From NCBI GenBank assembly GCA_029582165.1, contig CM055870.1:19632832-19696831 (forward strand): a stretch of DNA of 64,000 nt. The letters are read 5' to 3'. Under the pieces are notes generated by a model. The model was not told the DNA's origin and did no database searches. It saw only the letters and a list, made by a program, of their open reading frames with translations. Within the stretch, counting starts at the first letter, position 1. Each line of letters opens with the position of its first letter. The translations under genes and the position numbers were made by a program. This document shows, one piece after another, positions 52,326 to 62,638 of the stretch. Source of the DNA: Portulaca oleracea (taxonomy: Eukaryota > Streptophyta > Magnoliopsida > Caryophyllales > Portulacaceae).

Positions 52326-53585
52326 GGGAAGCAACATCAGACTTTACTTTTGTGAAGAAGCGGCCCTAGTGAGGTTAAGCAACCTTTAGCTCCACAAATA
52401 TTTCAAATTTTCATCCCTTGTCCCTCACTCTTACCTACAACTCCTACCGGGCTCCGCTTAAAGTTTCCAAGTGTTGGGTCATGCTCAATCATTCCCGAGC
52501 CTCGCCAATGAGTTGAGTTGCTTCAGGACACATCCATGACCACTCACCTGCGCGTCATAACTTCCACATCGAGGTTGTACGAGGATAAGGCCGTTTCCAT
52601 TAGCCTTGACCCCGAACTCTCATGTGGTGGGTTCCTTGTTGCTTTCAACAAGTTCAAGAGTTCTAGACGTGTTTAGGTCCTTCGTGATGCCGACTTAGCC
52701 CCTCGTTCTCGCTGAAACTGCTACAACTTTGAGGGTGGGTCGATGAGCGTCACCTTACTCCCGTGGATGGAGTACTTTTGGTTTCGCATGGGAATGCAGA
52801 AAATTTTGAACTCCTAAGAGTTAAGGATAACTCTTTTTCAAGAAGGGGAGTATGAAATATATCGGGGTCGGTCTCATTTTGGTGCACCTGTTTTTCCCGA
52901 TCGCTTAAAGTCACCCTTCCCTCTCCACGTTTCAAACTCGGTAACATGATCCATCTAAAAGTGGATCCGGGTGCTTAGAGGACCTTTCGGTCATTATTGG
53001 GGGCGGTGTTCAATCCAAGGAAGACCCCGGGCCATAGGTCATGGTCTGATATCCTCATCGGGATCCATCTCAGATCTCCTAAGAGGCCTCAAGATTCTTA
53101 GCACGAATAACGATACGAAATGGAGTTCGTTGTGTAAGCCGTGCAAGGTAGAAAATGGGATAGGTAAGCTGGGGAGTCACGACCGCGACATTGTAGGTTA
53201 CGGGCATGACAAGGCTAGGAGGTCCAACATCGGGCCCGCGACTGACATGTCACGCCTGTGACGTGCCCTCCCCCCCCCCCCTCCCCCAAAGAATCTTGGC
53301 TTGCTCATGCGTCGCGCCCGCAACTTGGTGTGTCGCGCCTATGACCCCGCGACAAGGAGAAGACATATTCAAGAACCGACATGGGTCACGCCCGCGACCT
53401 AGAGGTCGCGCTTGTGACCCTCCGGACAACACCCATTTGCCTAGGTTCCCGAACGATGCCATGCTTGTGACGTTTTGTATCGCGCTTGCGGCATTCCTGG
53501 GAATGTTGGGTTTTAAATTCGACTTCGCTCTTTTGTTTCACCCTTTTCCATTTTTACCCCTCGCCCTTATATATGCATTTGTAAA
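52326..53585. repeat. Repeat-derived segment with CGCGCC phrases, no intact gene
   Basis: 53260-53500 repeats GTCGCGCC and CGCGACC phrases around a C run (about 53268-53288). A TATA-like CTTATATATGCATTTG lies at 53567-53582. The text reads like a decayed LTR that continues after the hAT insertion at 53594-54140. I found no primer site or termini. Confidence 0.4.
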
Positions 53586-53593
53586 GTTGTAAG

Positions 53594-54140
53594 TAGGGGT
53601 GGAAACGGTTCAGTGCGGTGCGGTTTCGGTGTCTCGAAGCGGTGTACCGGATGAAACGGTGCGCAAAAACCTTAAACCGGAACCGAATCACCCGGTTTTT
53701 AAAAACTGGTGTACCGGATTTAACGGTGCGGTTTACCGGTGAACAGGAACCGCATTAATTTATGTTAACATTAAAAAATCTCTATTGAATCAAAAAAAAA
53801 ATTATATATATATATATATATATTAACGGTTCAGTATTAATTTTTGGGAAGAATTTACACTGTTTTTTTTAACAAGTTAATTTACACTGTTTCTGTATTA
53901 ATTTCTTGATAGAATTTTTTTTTAACCAAAATTTATATTTATATATATTTATTTATATTAATGGTTCGGTGCCGGTTCCCCGTCGGTTTGAATATCCCAA
54001 ACCGGAACTGCCTCGTTTAGCATTCGATTTTTCCGGTGCGGTGCACCATAATTTTATGCCAATTCGGTGTTGCCCGTTTCCGATTTTTTTATCCGGTTTC
54101 CAGTTTGGTGTGCCGGTTCCGGATTTTTCTTCCACCCATA
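53594..54140. mobile_element. hAT-type MITE, 547 bp
   Basis: Left end TAGGGGTGGAAACGGTTC and right end, inverted, TATGGGTGGAAGAAAAAT. The flanks GTTGTAAG (53586-53593) and CTTGTAAG (54141-54148) match at 7 of 8 bases. The interior repeats CCGGTTCCGG-type phrases (GGTGCGGTTTACCGG). Typical non-autonomous plant hAT; no transposase. Confidence 0.8.
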
Positions 54141-54148
54141 CTTGTAAG

Positions 54149-54952
54149 CCTCATTTTGGGGTAGATAGCATATAGAATAGAGAGATAAAAGCTTGAGAGC
54201 TTAAGTCTCAAATCCTCCCTTGAAGAGATTGTAATTATTGGTTTTCAAACCCTAATTTTAATGAGAAGCTGATCCTTTTGTGAGATTTGCTTGTTGATTT
54301 CTCTTTGATTGTGAGTGTGAATTCTTCATCCTCTTTTTGGTGAGATTTCTTAGATGAATCATGGTTTCCTCTTTTTGGTGAGATTTCTTGGATGAATCAT
54401 GGTTTCTTGTGGAGTGACCCTTTTGCAAGTCGTTGGACATTCTAGTTCAATTTCTTTAGAATATATCCATATCCTTTCAAATTCTTGTTATTGTTCTTGT
54501 TTATCCATAAACCCCCTCCCCCCCCCCCCCAAAAAAAAAAAAAAAAAACCCTAAAAATCAGTGACGATGATTTAGAGATTTGTAGAGAGGTTTTGGAGGT
54601 TCCCGAGGAAATATGCTTGGATAAATTGGACGACAAGGCACACAGAACGACAAAGGTTGGTTGTAAATTAGGTGTTATTCATGATGATGATGAAGAAATT
54701 GTTGCGAAGAAATTTAGAGACGATTTGCTGGAAGAAAAGAAGACAAAAGTGAATATTTAAATTTTTTGTTGTTTTTATATATTGTGAGCTAATCGCTTTT
54801 GTCCTTTTGCTGTGTATTATGTGTTGTTTCTTTTGTCTTGCTTTGGTGTTGTTGTTGTGAACTCTTGCTTGTTGTCGAGCTACAAATAATCGAAAAAATG
54901 AGAGGATTTTCATCATCCAAATGAATTTGTGTGAACTTGTCTCCTCCATATC
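54149..54952. other. Spacer, probable LTR remnant with a 38-bp tandem duplication
   Basis: 54149-54320 continues the pre-insertion text of the segment left of the hAT element. A 38-bp unit (CCTCTTTTTGGTGAGATTTC at 54330 and 54368) is duplicated. A C-then-A homopolymer lies at 54516-54548. No gene recognised. Confidence 0.55.
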
Positions 54953-55442
54953 CTTTAGTTAGATTCTTATAATCCCTATTTTTACCAATTGTATAGTAAT
55001 AATCTCTACCTTTTTTTTTGGATTCTGATGGTAAAAATAAATTAGATTATAACAGTATCAAATCTACTTCAACATTCTTTTTATTTTTTTATTCATGTCT
55101 CATATTGTTTTTGTTTATTTTCCCATTCATGAGTCCAAAAAGGTTATGACGTATAGTTACTAAGAAAAATTTTAAATTATTCTTTTGAAAATCCAAGCAA
55201 TTATTATGGTATCAAAGTGAAAAATCGTAAAGAATTGTAAAAGAAAGAAAAAAAAAATTGTGAAAAATATTGTAAATTAATTAAAAATTGTGGCAAAGTG
55301 TTGTAATAAATTTTGAATCAAAAGTCAACTCAAAATTTATAATATTTTGGAGATATGCTCGATGTGTCCCACAAAAATCTTATTTTATTTTATTTTTTTG
55401 GATCACAAAAACAAAGTAGAAGTATTAAAATCTAATTTTCCC
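54953..55442. mobile_element. TA-associated Mutator-type MITE family, diverged copy M12
   Basis: It has the full phrase order of the family: TAGATTCTTATAATCCCTA, CCAATTGTATAGTAATAATC, GGATTCTGATGG, then the core ACATTCTTTTTATTTTTTTA and TTTTGAATCAAAAG, and a right end with AAATCTAATTTTCCC. More diverged than the 18.8-24.6 kb copies, without a recognisable target duplication. Confidence 0.75.
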
Positions 55443-55615
55443 ATATGAATGACAATACATTGGATGCGGAAGAAGAATGACATTGTAGCTGTGCAGGGAT
55501 CAAGAAGATGAGGAAGAATAACAGGTCGTCACATCAATGTGAAAACAGTATGACTGGAAACTCAAGTTTTAAGAGTAAAACTATCTCCGTTTTAAAATAG
55601 ATAACTTTTACAATT

Positions 55616-56185
55616 GGGCTATTGGATTCTAATAATACGAACTTTGGGTCATATAAGACTTAATAATACGAACTTTCGATTTGATTCTTAATAATACGAA
55701 CTTTGACCCCCTGTTGGATACAGTAACACGCCACCGAGTTAGTGATTATTTGACTCGCCGGAAAGATGAGTTGGTAGGTAAGGCATGTGTTCTTCCTTGT
55801 TTGACCTTGTCAACTCATCATTTGACCCAAAACCGAGTCCGAATTCTCCTCTTTGAAGCGCCAGAAACCCTTGGGAAATCGCAGAATGAATTTGTAATCG
55901 AATCTGGGTTTGGTATGGAGAGACAGAGGAGAGAGAAAGAGGGAGGAAGAAGAAGCAAATTGTGGCAGCCATTGAAGGGGGAGGGGGCTAGCTTGAAATC
56001 GAGATAGAGAGAGACAGAGGAGAGAGAAAGAGGGATGAAGATGAAGAAGAGGGCTGACATGGCATTTTTTTAGGGTCAAATAATCACTAACTCAGTGACG
56101 TGTTACTGTATCCAACAGGGGGTCAAAGTTCGTATTATTAAGTCTTATATGACCCAAAGTTCGTATTATTAGAATCCAATAACCC
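55616..56185. mobile_element. Mutator-type MITE, 570 bp, perfect 9-bp TSD
   Basis: Flanked by TTTACAATT at 55607-55615 and 56186-56194. Starts GGGCTATTGGATTCTAATAA and ends with the inverse. Arms of about 135 bp contain repeated AATAATACGAACTTT and CCCTGTTGGATACAGTAACA. The centre is purine-rich (GAGAGAGACAGAGGAG). The terminal 15 bases are almost those of the TA-associated family, but the subterminal DNA is unrelated. Confidence 0.92.
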
Positions 56186-56217
56186 TTTACAATTTCTTAG
56201 TATCTTTTGTTTTTCAT

Positions 56218-56528
56218 CGTGAGATAATGGACTTGAGCCAAATTCAACCTCAAAAGCTAGCTTAGGAGGTTGAGGCACCCAAGTCATTATAAACACCAAA
56301 ATATGGGTGTCAAAGGCCGATGTGGGACAACTCAACACGCCCCCCTCACCACGAGACGCAGACAACTGCGGGCGCGGCCCCAACATCAATGACCCTGGCT
56401 TTGATACCATGTGAGATAATGGACTTGAGCCCAATTCAACTCCAAAAACTAACTTAAGAGGTTGAGGCACCTAAACCATTATAACACCACAATATGGGTG
56501 TCAAAGACCGATGTGGGACAACTCAACA
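56218..56528 (-). mobile_element. TRIM (miniature LTR retrotransposon), about 311 bp
   Basis: Direct repeats of about 120 bp (56218-56337 and 56410-56528) start TGTTGAGTTGTCCCACATCG on the minus strand and end in CACA (CACG in the left copy). Next to the right repeat, 56397-56409 reads TGGTATCAAAGCC on the minus strand, a Met-tRNA primer site with one change. Next to the left repeat is a purine tract (GTGAGGGGGGCG on the minus strand). The flanks TTCAT and TTTAT agree at 4 of 5 bases. The internal part is only 72 bp and codes for nothing, as in TRIMs. Confidence 0.85.
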
Positions 56529-57042
56529 TTTATCAATAATTATACGCAGTTCTTTTGTGATGTTAGACAGAGAGTAGATTAAAAAGGTAAGAAAAAAAAA
56601 TGAAAAATGTGAATCAAAATAGGAAATGTTGAATAGTGACTATAAATTGTATTATTTATATATATGAATTTTAAAGCTTGAAAATTTTAAGATATTGTAA
56701 ATAAAATAAACTACAAAATGATATCACTAATTAAATATATGATTTGAAGATATATATTATGTAAGGTGATTAAAAAAGTATAAACAATATGACAAAGCTG
56801 GGACAATTTGTGATACTTTTTTGTAAATAAAATAAGTTACGTTATGTTCTTTAGATTGTTTGGAATTACTTATGGATGGATTGGATTGGACTGATTGGAT
56901 TATAAGTTGTAATATTTTTTTGAAAAATTGTGTTTTTAAAGAGATACTATTTTAGGGAATTGTGTAAGGTTTGGATTGGATTAGATTGGATAGGATTTGA
57001 TTAGATTGGAAAGAGTTACCTATCCAAAGAACAGATGTGGAA
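56529..57042. repeat. Spacer with a small GGATT-rich MITE-like hairpin
   Basis: 56841-57033 has ends TATGTTCTTTAGATTG and, inverted, TCTGTTCTTTGGATAGG, enclosing repeated TTGGATTGGA words. It is probably a small MITE. The rest is AT-rich. Confidence 0.5.
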
Positions 57043-57045
57043 TAA

Positions 57046-57343
57046 AGCTCCATTCTTTTATGCGGTAACTTACGGTGCGGTACCGCACCATACCGCGCTA
57101 TTCAATATTCTAATGCACTTCACCACACTTTAACACAATCACTACCAAAATATCTTCTTACTTTTCTCTCTCGTCATTCTTTTTTTTTTTTTTTTACATT
57201 CTCTCTCCACTTACCCCACTTATCACAAGTTCACAACTATCACCACAATCGACTACAACCAACCACACTTCACCACACTTTTTCAAATTCCACCGCACCG
57301 CACCATTACAACACCGCACCGAACCGTATGAAAAAACGGAGCC
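57046..57343. mobile_element. Tourist-like MITE copy 6 (298 bp), TAA TSD
   Basis: Flanked by TAA at 57043-57045 and 57344-57346. Left AGCTCCATTCTTTTATGCGG, right inverted GGCTCCGTTTTTTCATACGG. The interior is C-rich (CACCACACTT), so this copy is reversed relative to copies 1, 3, 4 and 5. It ends 24 bp from the LTR of the gag-only element. Confidence 0.88.
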
Positions 57344-57367
57344 TAAAGTAAGATAAATTTATAAGAC

Positions 57368-60356
57368 TGTAACGCCCCAACCTTAATCACAAGATTAAGA
57401 CTATACTTAGAATCCCAAACCTGTGATTAGCGCAGCGGAACACCTTAGGTCGAGGCATTACCGCCGTCTCCCAAAAGAGACAAGGCAACAACCCAAAAGA
57501 ACATCATTAAAACATATAAACATTACATACTATACTCCCAAAACATAACTTCATACTTAAAGATGAATCTCCAAAACATAACCATCAAACTTTAAACAAC
57601 CATTAAAGAGGACAAAATACAACACTTCTTCCATAAACATGGTTACTTCAAAAACATGCGACTCTCAAGCCGACCCAGATACTTCAACCATGACTACCTT
57701 GCTTGCAACACGCGATTACCCCTGCTTGCCTTTGCCTTTACCTTGGGTGCTCGGACCCCCTAAAACAAAACATTAAAAATATTGCGAAAAGTGAGTGGGG
57801 AAAACACTCAGTACGTAAACCTCCAACACGTCAAACCGTTCGAAGACGATTTTAGTGCCGGCATTTAAATTCATTTTGAAAACGGGGAAGGGGTAATAAA
57901 ACATTAACTTGAAAAGACATGAACATAGCCTTATACATGAGTAAGAGTAACTTGAGTTCACAAAGAAAGAACCTGTCACATGAACTTAGAAGTAAATACA
58001 TAAACTTAAGAGTTTTGGGTCCCCTTTAGATCGATGCAAAGCATCTCATGTATGCGCCCAAACCGACCGAGTTTGGATGGTTGGTATTAGATGATCAGAC
58101 AACGGCAGTCTAGGACACTCGATCGGGAGCATCTAAAACATAAAAGGCTAGCACTTCGTAACTAGCTAGAACATAGATCATAGAATCCATAAACGGGACC
58201 ACTTAAAACCATGAATAATCATAAAAGCATAATTTAGCATAAACTGTAAACCTTTAACATAAATCGTAAACATTTATCATAAACCGTAAACCTTTAACAT
58301 AAATTGTAAACATAAAGCATAACCCGTGATCATAAAACATACCGTAAACATTTGCATAAACCATAAACATTTGCATAAACCGTAAACATAAAACATAAAT
58401 CGTAAACATAAAACATAAATCGTAAACATAAAGGAGCGACGAGTTGGACAATTCGCGCACTTGAACGTGTGGACTGCTCGGGGGTGATCTCGGCCGGGGA
58501 ATGGCTCGGGTCGAGGCTGAACTTTGAGCTTAAAACGATAGAGTTCGGTATTAGAATAGAAGTTATGAAAAGGTGAGGGCATAGGGCCTCACAATAGAGT
58601 TTCGGAAATAAATCGTATAAAAAAAAAAAATTCAGGTTTTTTATAACCATGGTATTTTGGTCGTAACTCGGGGTCCTTTAAAACTGGGCTCTAAGGTTCC
58701 CACTTAAGAACTATACCACCAAGGCAATAATACCTAGCTTAATCACTCTTAAACCCACTTATAAGTCCTTGACAAACACATTTAACCCCTTAGTGTACTT
58801 ATATAGTTACCCAGAAAATTCCAGTTTTGCAGCTCTGTTTCCGGGTCCTATAACTTACTCTCCCGATATCGGTTTGACTCATACCATACATTTTCGGAAA
58901 GCTTGAAACGTCTCCTAAAACTCTTATGTTGAACACTTTCTCAAACTCCAACTCCATATGGACGAAAAATGCCCAACAAAACACTGACTCCAAATTCGTA
59001 TATAAAAACATACCTTTACGGTTTTGGCTCTAACTTGAGTTATACAAATCGAAAACCCGAAATTCCAAAGCCCGGTGTTTACTAACATTCTTGGCTACAT
59101 TTTTACACCATATTCTGGGCTCAAAACTAATTTTAACATCTCCCATAAAAATCACATTTTGGGCAGTAGGTTCTGAGTGTGTTTTGCCCTCATGCATAGT
59201 TTACTTTCATCCAATCTTTACACTAATAGAACACCTATTGCAATATACCTAATTCCTCATAAACTTCCAGAAGTTAAGCCTCTAACATTAGCATCCATAC
59301 TTGCAAAACCCACATGCAACAAGATCAAATCACATGCACTAAAACTACACTACCATTAACATCATTTTCATCACAATTCTCATGTAAATCATCCAAATAA
59401 CCCAATAATACTTTATTATCTTTGTAAAACAGAGAGTAAAACATTAAAATACCATCTAATACCACATGCATAGCCATGGATCATCATCATCTTCATCAAT
59501 TCACAAAAACCTCAACATAATTCACACAAACTTGAACCAAAACACTTAGCTTCATTTACTAGGATCAAGAATAACAATCTATACTCTAATTTCATGAAAG
59601 AAAATAATAATCTAAGCATAAAAACATCATTCTAAAACATAAACATCAAAGCTTTCAAGTTTTAAAACAATGGAGGAGAAGAAAACAAGGGGAGTACCAC
59701 TTGAAAGGATGAATAAAATGGACTAGAATGTAGAGGAGAGTGAGAGCTCCAAGTGGGTGCCGGAAAAATGGCCGGAAAACCGCCGGAAATGGGCTGGCGC
59801 CGGCGAAACAGCGGCGGGGTGGCTGGGCTGCTGCTGCTCGGCAAGTGAGAGGGAGGAAGAGGCTTGAGAGTTGTGTTATCAAAATTTGAAATAAAATGAC
59901 CCATGGCCTCCCACTTACTAATATATATCCTCCCCTTTAAAACTAAAATAAAAACAATAATAATCATTATAATTATAACACTAATTCTTATAAAAAAAAT
60001 AACACCAACATAAAATGGGTATTATCTATTTACTTTAAATTACACTTAATTTGATTGGGTTAAAAAGACGGTAAATCGGTGAACCGAAAATAAATTCGTT
60101 TCGTTGCGGAAAACTAAACGATAAGTAAACCGACTTTGAAATAAAATTGTAGAACCTAAAATAATTATAATATAAGGTCCGAAATAAATTATAACGAACT
60201 CGGTTAAAAGTTGACCGGTAAAACTGACCGCTTCGCCATTCCTCCGAAACCTGTCACCATTAGCTAACCACAAGGTACAAAGTATTTAATTTAACAAATT
60301 ATAACTAATTAAAATAGATTAACTCAGAATGTCGTATGATTTAGGCGGGTATTACA
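57368..60356 (-). mobile_element. 3' LTR of the gag-only element, about 2,989 bp
   Basis: The plus strand runs from TGTAACGCCCC to GGGTATTACA, giving inverted termini TGTAA/TTACA. It is homologous to 62639-64000 over the visible 1.36 kb. Short frames inside it (57773-57979, 58254-58650, 59655-59967) are shared by both LTRs or lack domains and are not genes. The interior at about 59140-59640 is A- and C-rich. Confidence 0.88.
58238..58432. repeat. Minisatellite in 3' LTR, ACATAAA-CGTAAAC units
   Basis: About 10-12 units of 15-21 bp built from CATAAA, CCGTAAAC and ATTTG words, repeated identically in the other LTR (63516-63709). Variable unit order and absence of unique spacers rule out a CRISPR array. 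Confidence 0.85.
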
Positions 60357-60374
60357 TCCTCCCCCCCTTAAAAG
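60357..60374 (-). other. Polypurine tract of the gag-only element
   Basis: The minus strand reads CTTTTAAGGGGGGGAGGA immediately before the LTR start TGTAATAC. GGGGACGAAACTT lies just upstream, a typical arrangement in Tekay-type Ty3/gypsy elements. Confidence 0.88.
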
Positions 60375-60553
60375 AAGTTTCGTCCCCGAAACTTGCTGTT
60401 GTATTAATCGTGAACGAAAAACCTTAGAAAAGATGTGATCTAACAGCTTCCGAGCATTAGCATATGTTATAGCAGGACACGGGTCTACTCCTAAGTCCCC
60501 AATGCGCTAAAGGTTTAGCATATATAAAAACAATTCGATTACTACCATGCAGT

Positions 60554-61657
60554 TCATTGCCTCTTTCTTGCCCATAACGTAGGCTTGCACTCTTTCTTCT
60601 TCTTGAGCCGTCCTTGAGGTGGTGCTTGGCGTGTTGTTCCAGGCTCTGGACGCCTAATCCTTTTGGGGCACTCAGCCGCCCTATGATCATTTCCCCCGCA
60701 CCATAAGCAATTGTTTGTGCCCACCCGGCATTGCGCGGTTGAATGGTTCGTTCTCCCGCATTTCTTGCATGGTTCCCTAAGGTTTGAGGGATTCGGCCTC
60801 TGGGGTTGGTTGGTCTCCATAGCAGGCGAGGAGACGCCTTTATCGAACCATTTTCTCTTGTTACTTCCCTGACTCCCTTGACTTAAAACTTTCAACTCTT
60901 TCTTAACTCTTTCTACTTCCGCAGCCCTTTCATACATTTCCTGCATCGTCGAGAAGTGATGTGAAGAGAGTTGACTGCGTATATATGGTGCCAAGCCTCC
61001 CTCATATCTCAATATCTTCATATTCTCCGACGCCACATACTCCGGGGCGAATCGGGACAATTCATTGAACTTAGAGGTGTACTGCAGCACCGAAATATCC
61101 TTGTTCACCATGCTCCATTCTAGAAATTCCTTTTCTTTTTGCCGCCTGAGAGATAGGGGGTAGAATTGCGCCCTAAGGTCGCTAAGAAAATCATTCCATG
61201 TCTTGGTCATCCCGTGGTATTTTTCCTTGATGGTTCTCCACCATATATCAGCTTCTCCCTTTAAATAGAAGGTCCCTATTGTCAATTTTCTTTCTTCAGG
61301 TACCCCTACTACCTCAAAGATCTTCTCTAGATTCCTAATCCAATCTTCCAGGACTACAGGGTCATATCCCCCCGCATAGGTGGTAGGGTTTCGCTTTGCC
61401 ACCCTATCAGCATAGTCTACTTCCTTAGGGTTACCTGGTTGGGTCATAGATGGAACAGGTATACGTCTCAGTAGCTCCTGAACTAAAAACCCAAAATGGT
61501 CGGGGTATAAAGAAGGATCAGAAGGAGTTGATCCTAAGGATAACTCAGGTTGGGGTACGACTCCCGGGGCACGTTGGGATCCCCGTAATTCTAATTGATT
61601 CCCCGCAGCTTCATGTGTCGGGTCTTCTTGTGGTGAATTCCCCGATGCTTGAGACAT
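60554..61657 (-). CDS. gag: Gag polyprotein with two CCHC zinc knuckles (367 codons, intact)
   Basis: Gag forms the virus-like particle and packages element RNA. Residues 1-75 are Pro/Ser/Gln-rich. A retrotransposon gag (capsid) domain spans about 100-235, with LEDWIRNLEKIFEVVGVPEE, GEADIWWRTIKE and LRAQFYPLSLR. CX2CX4HX4C knuckles lie at about 297-310 and 317-330. A basic C-terminus follows. It ends in its own stop 180 bp before the polypurine tract, where an autonomous element would continue into protease. The leader from the primer site to the ATG is about 0.97 kb. No stops or shifts, so it may be translatable. Confidence 0.9.
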   Translation of the reverse strand: MSQASGNSPQEDPTHEAAGNQLELRGSQRAPGVVPQPELSLGSTPSDPSLYPDHFGFLVQELLRRIPVPSMTQPGNPKEVDYADRVAKRNPTTYAGGYDPVVLEDWIRNLEKIFEVVGVPEERKLTIGTFYLKGEADIWWRTIKEKYHGMTKTWNDFLSDLRAQFYPLSLRRQKEKEFLEWSMVNKDISVLQYTSKFNELSRFAPEYVASENMKILRYEGGLAPYIRSQLSSHHFSTMQEMYERAAEVERVKKELKVLSQGSQGSNKRKWFDKGVSSPAMETNQPQRPNPSNLREPCKKCGRTNHSTAQCRVGTNNCLWCGGNDHRAAECPKRIRRPEPGTTRQAPPQGRLKKKKECKPTLWARKRQ

Positions 61658-62622
61658 GCTACACAGTATATAAAGAATAGTTCAACAAACGACATGGTTC
61701 TCATTCATCACCCATTGGCAACGTATCCCACGTAATTACGACTTTGACTCATGCATACATCTTCTTTTTTTTTTTTTTTCAAAGTATGTCCCAACAAGTA
61801 AACAAGATTAATCGTTCACTATACATACATCACCTGCCTTTACCCAAAACATAGGGGGGGGGGGGTTCCATAAACATGGCGAACGGACTCGGAAGAGGGT
61901 TTCCATTCGCGTCCTTGTACGCGTAACATAAACACGAAATTTCAATAAACTTTAGCAACTTTAAAGCTTATTAACATAAATGAATAAAGAAAATTAGACA
62001 GGGTCTGAATCTCAACTATCTTGAACCTTAGCTATTACAAAAGGCACTCTTGACCCTTCTCATAAACCATCCTAGAATCACATTAAACCTTTGTGTCATA
62101 TAATACCTTTCAACCTTTCACCAAACATTTTGATAAGGTATCTTGCCCCTATTTTGAGCTTCGCACCAATCCCACTTGGATTTGGATTTTATGAATCCTT
62201 ATTTGAATTGATAAAGTCTCTTTTAAGACTAACTCAACATGCTTCACATCTACACTACACTCATGCTCATGACATACTTTTCTAGGTCCAATCTCTTACG
62301 TTGCCCTTAACTTGCCCTTTAATTTACTTAAATTGCCACTAAACTCCCTGGTTCCCTGGAAAAAAATTCGGCAGCACTTCCCCTATAAACTGGACTATCC
62401 CAAATTTTTACATATCTTCACACCTGCAAGAAAACATATACACCATATATACATCCACTTAGAGCTTCAAGCTCAAGCTCATCATCCAAACCAACCAATG
62501 CACATATCTCTAATATCAGTCCATAAAGGACGCATAAACCACACATAAAAATCCCAAAATTACCATAATCAAGTCATACTTCCTATAAACTTCTAATCTT
62601 CCCAAATACTTCTTATAACTCC
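61658..62622 (-). other. Leader between primer site and gag
   Basis: About 0.97 kb without a supported ORF. Contains a T run (about 61767-61780) and a G run (about 61854-61865). In LTR retrotransposons this region usually holds the packaging signal, but I see no specific motif. Confidence 0.6.
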
Positions 62623-62634
62623 GCTCTGATACCA
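62623..62634 (-). promoter_or_regulatory. Primer-binding site of the gag-only element
   Basis: The minus strand reads TGGTATCAGAGC, complementary to the plant initiator Met-tRNA 3' end, four bases from the LTR boundary at 62639. It fixes the element's orientation. Confidence 0.92.
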
Positions 62635-62638
62635 CAAC

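Noticed and set aside
53206..53592. 128-codon frame with CGCGCC-rich sequence
   Set aside because: It is a translation of repeated GC phrases and a C run in decayed LTR-like DNA. No domain.
56397..56409. GGCTTTGATACCA read as a host regulatory motif
   Set aside because: Its position next to a direct repeat and its match to the Met-tRNA primer site on the minus strand identify it as a TRIM primer-binding site.
58238..58432. Regularly repeated short units resembling a CRISPR array (also 63516-63709)
   Set aside because: Units vary in length and order, there are no unique spacers, and both copies lie at the same place in paired LTRs. It is an LTR minisatellite.
58254..58650. Overlapping minus-strand frames of 68-106 codons in the LTR
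   Set aside because: They consist of minisatellite translation and recur in the other LTR; LTRs of this kind do not encode proteins.
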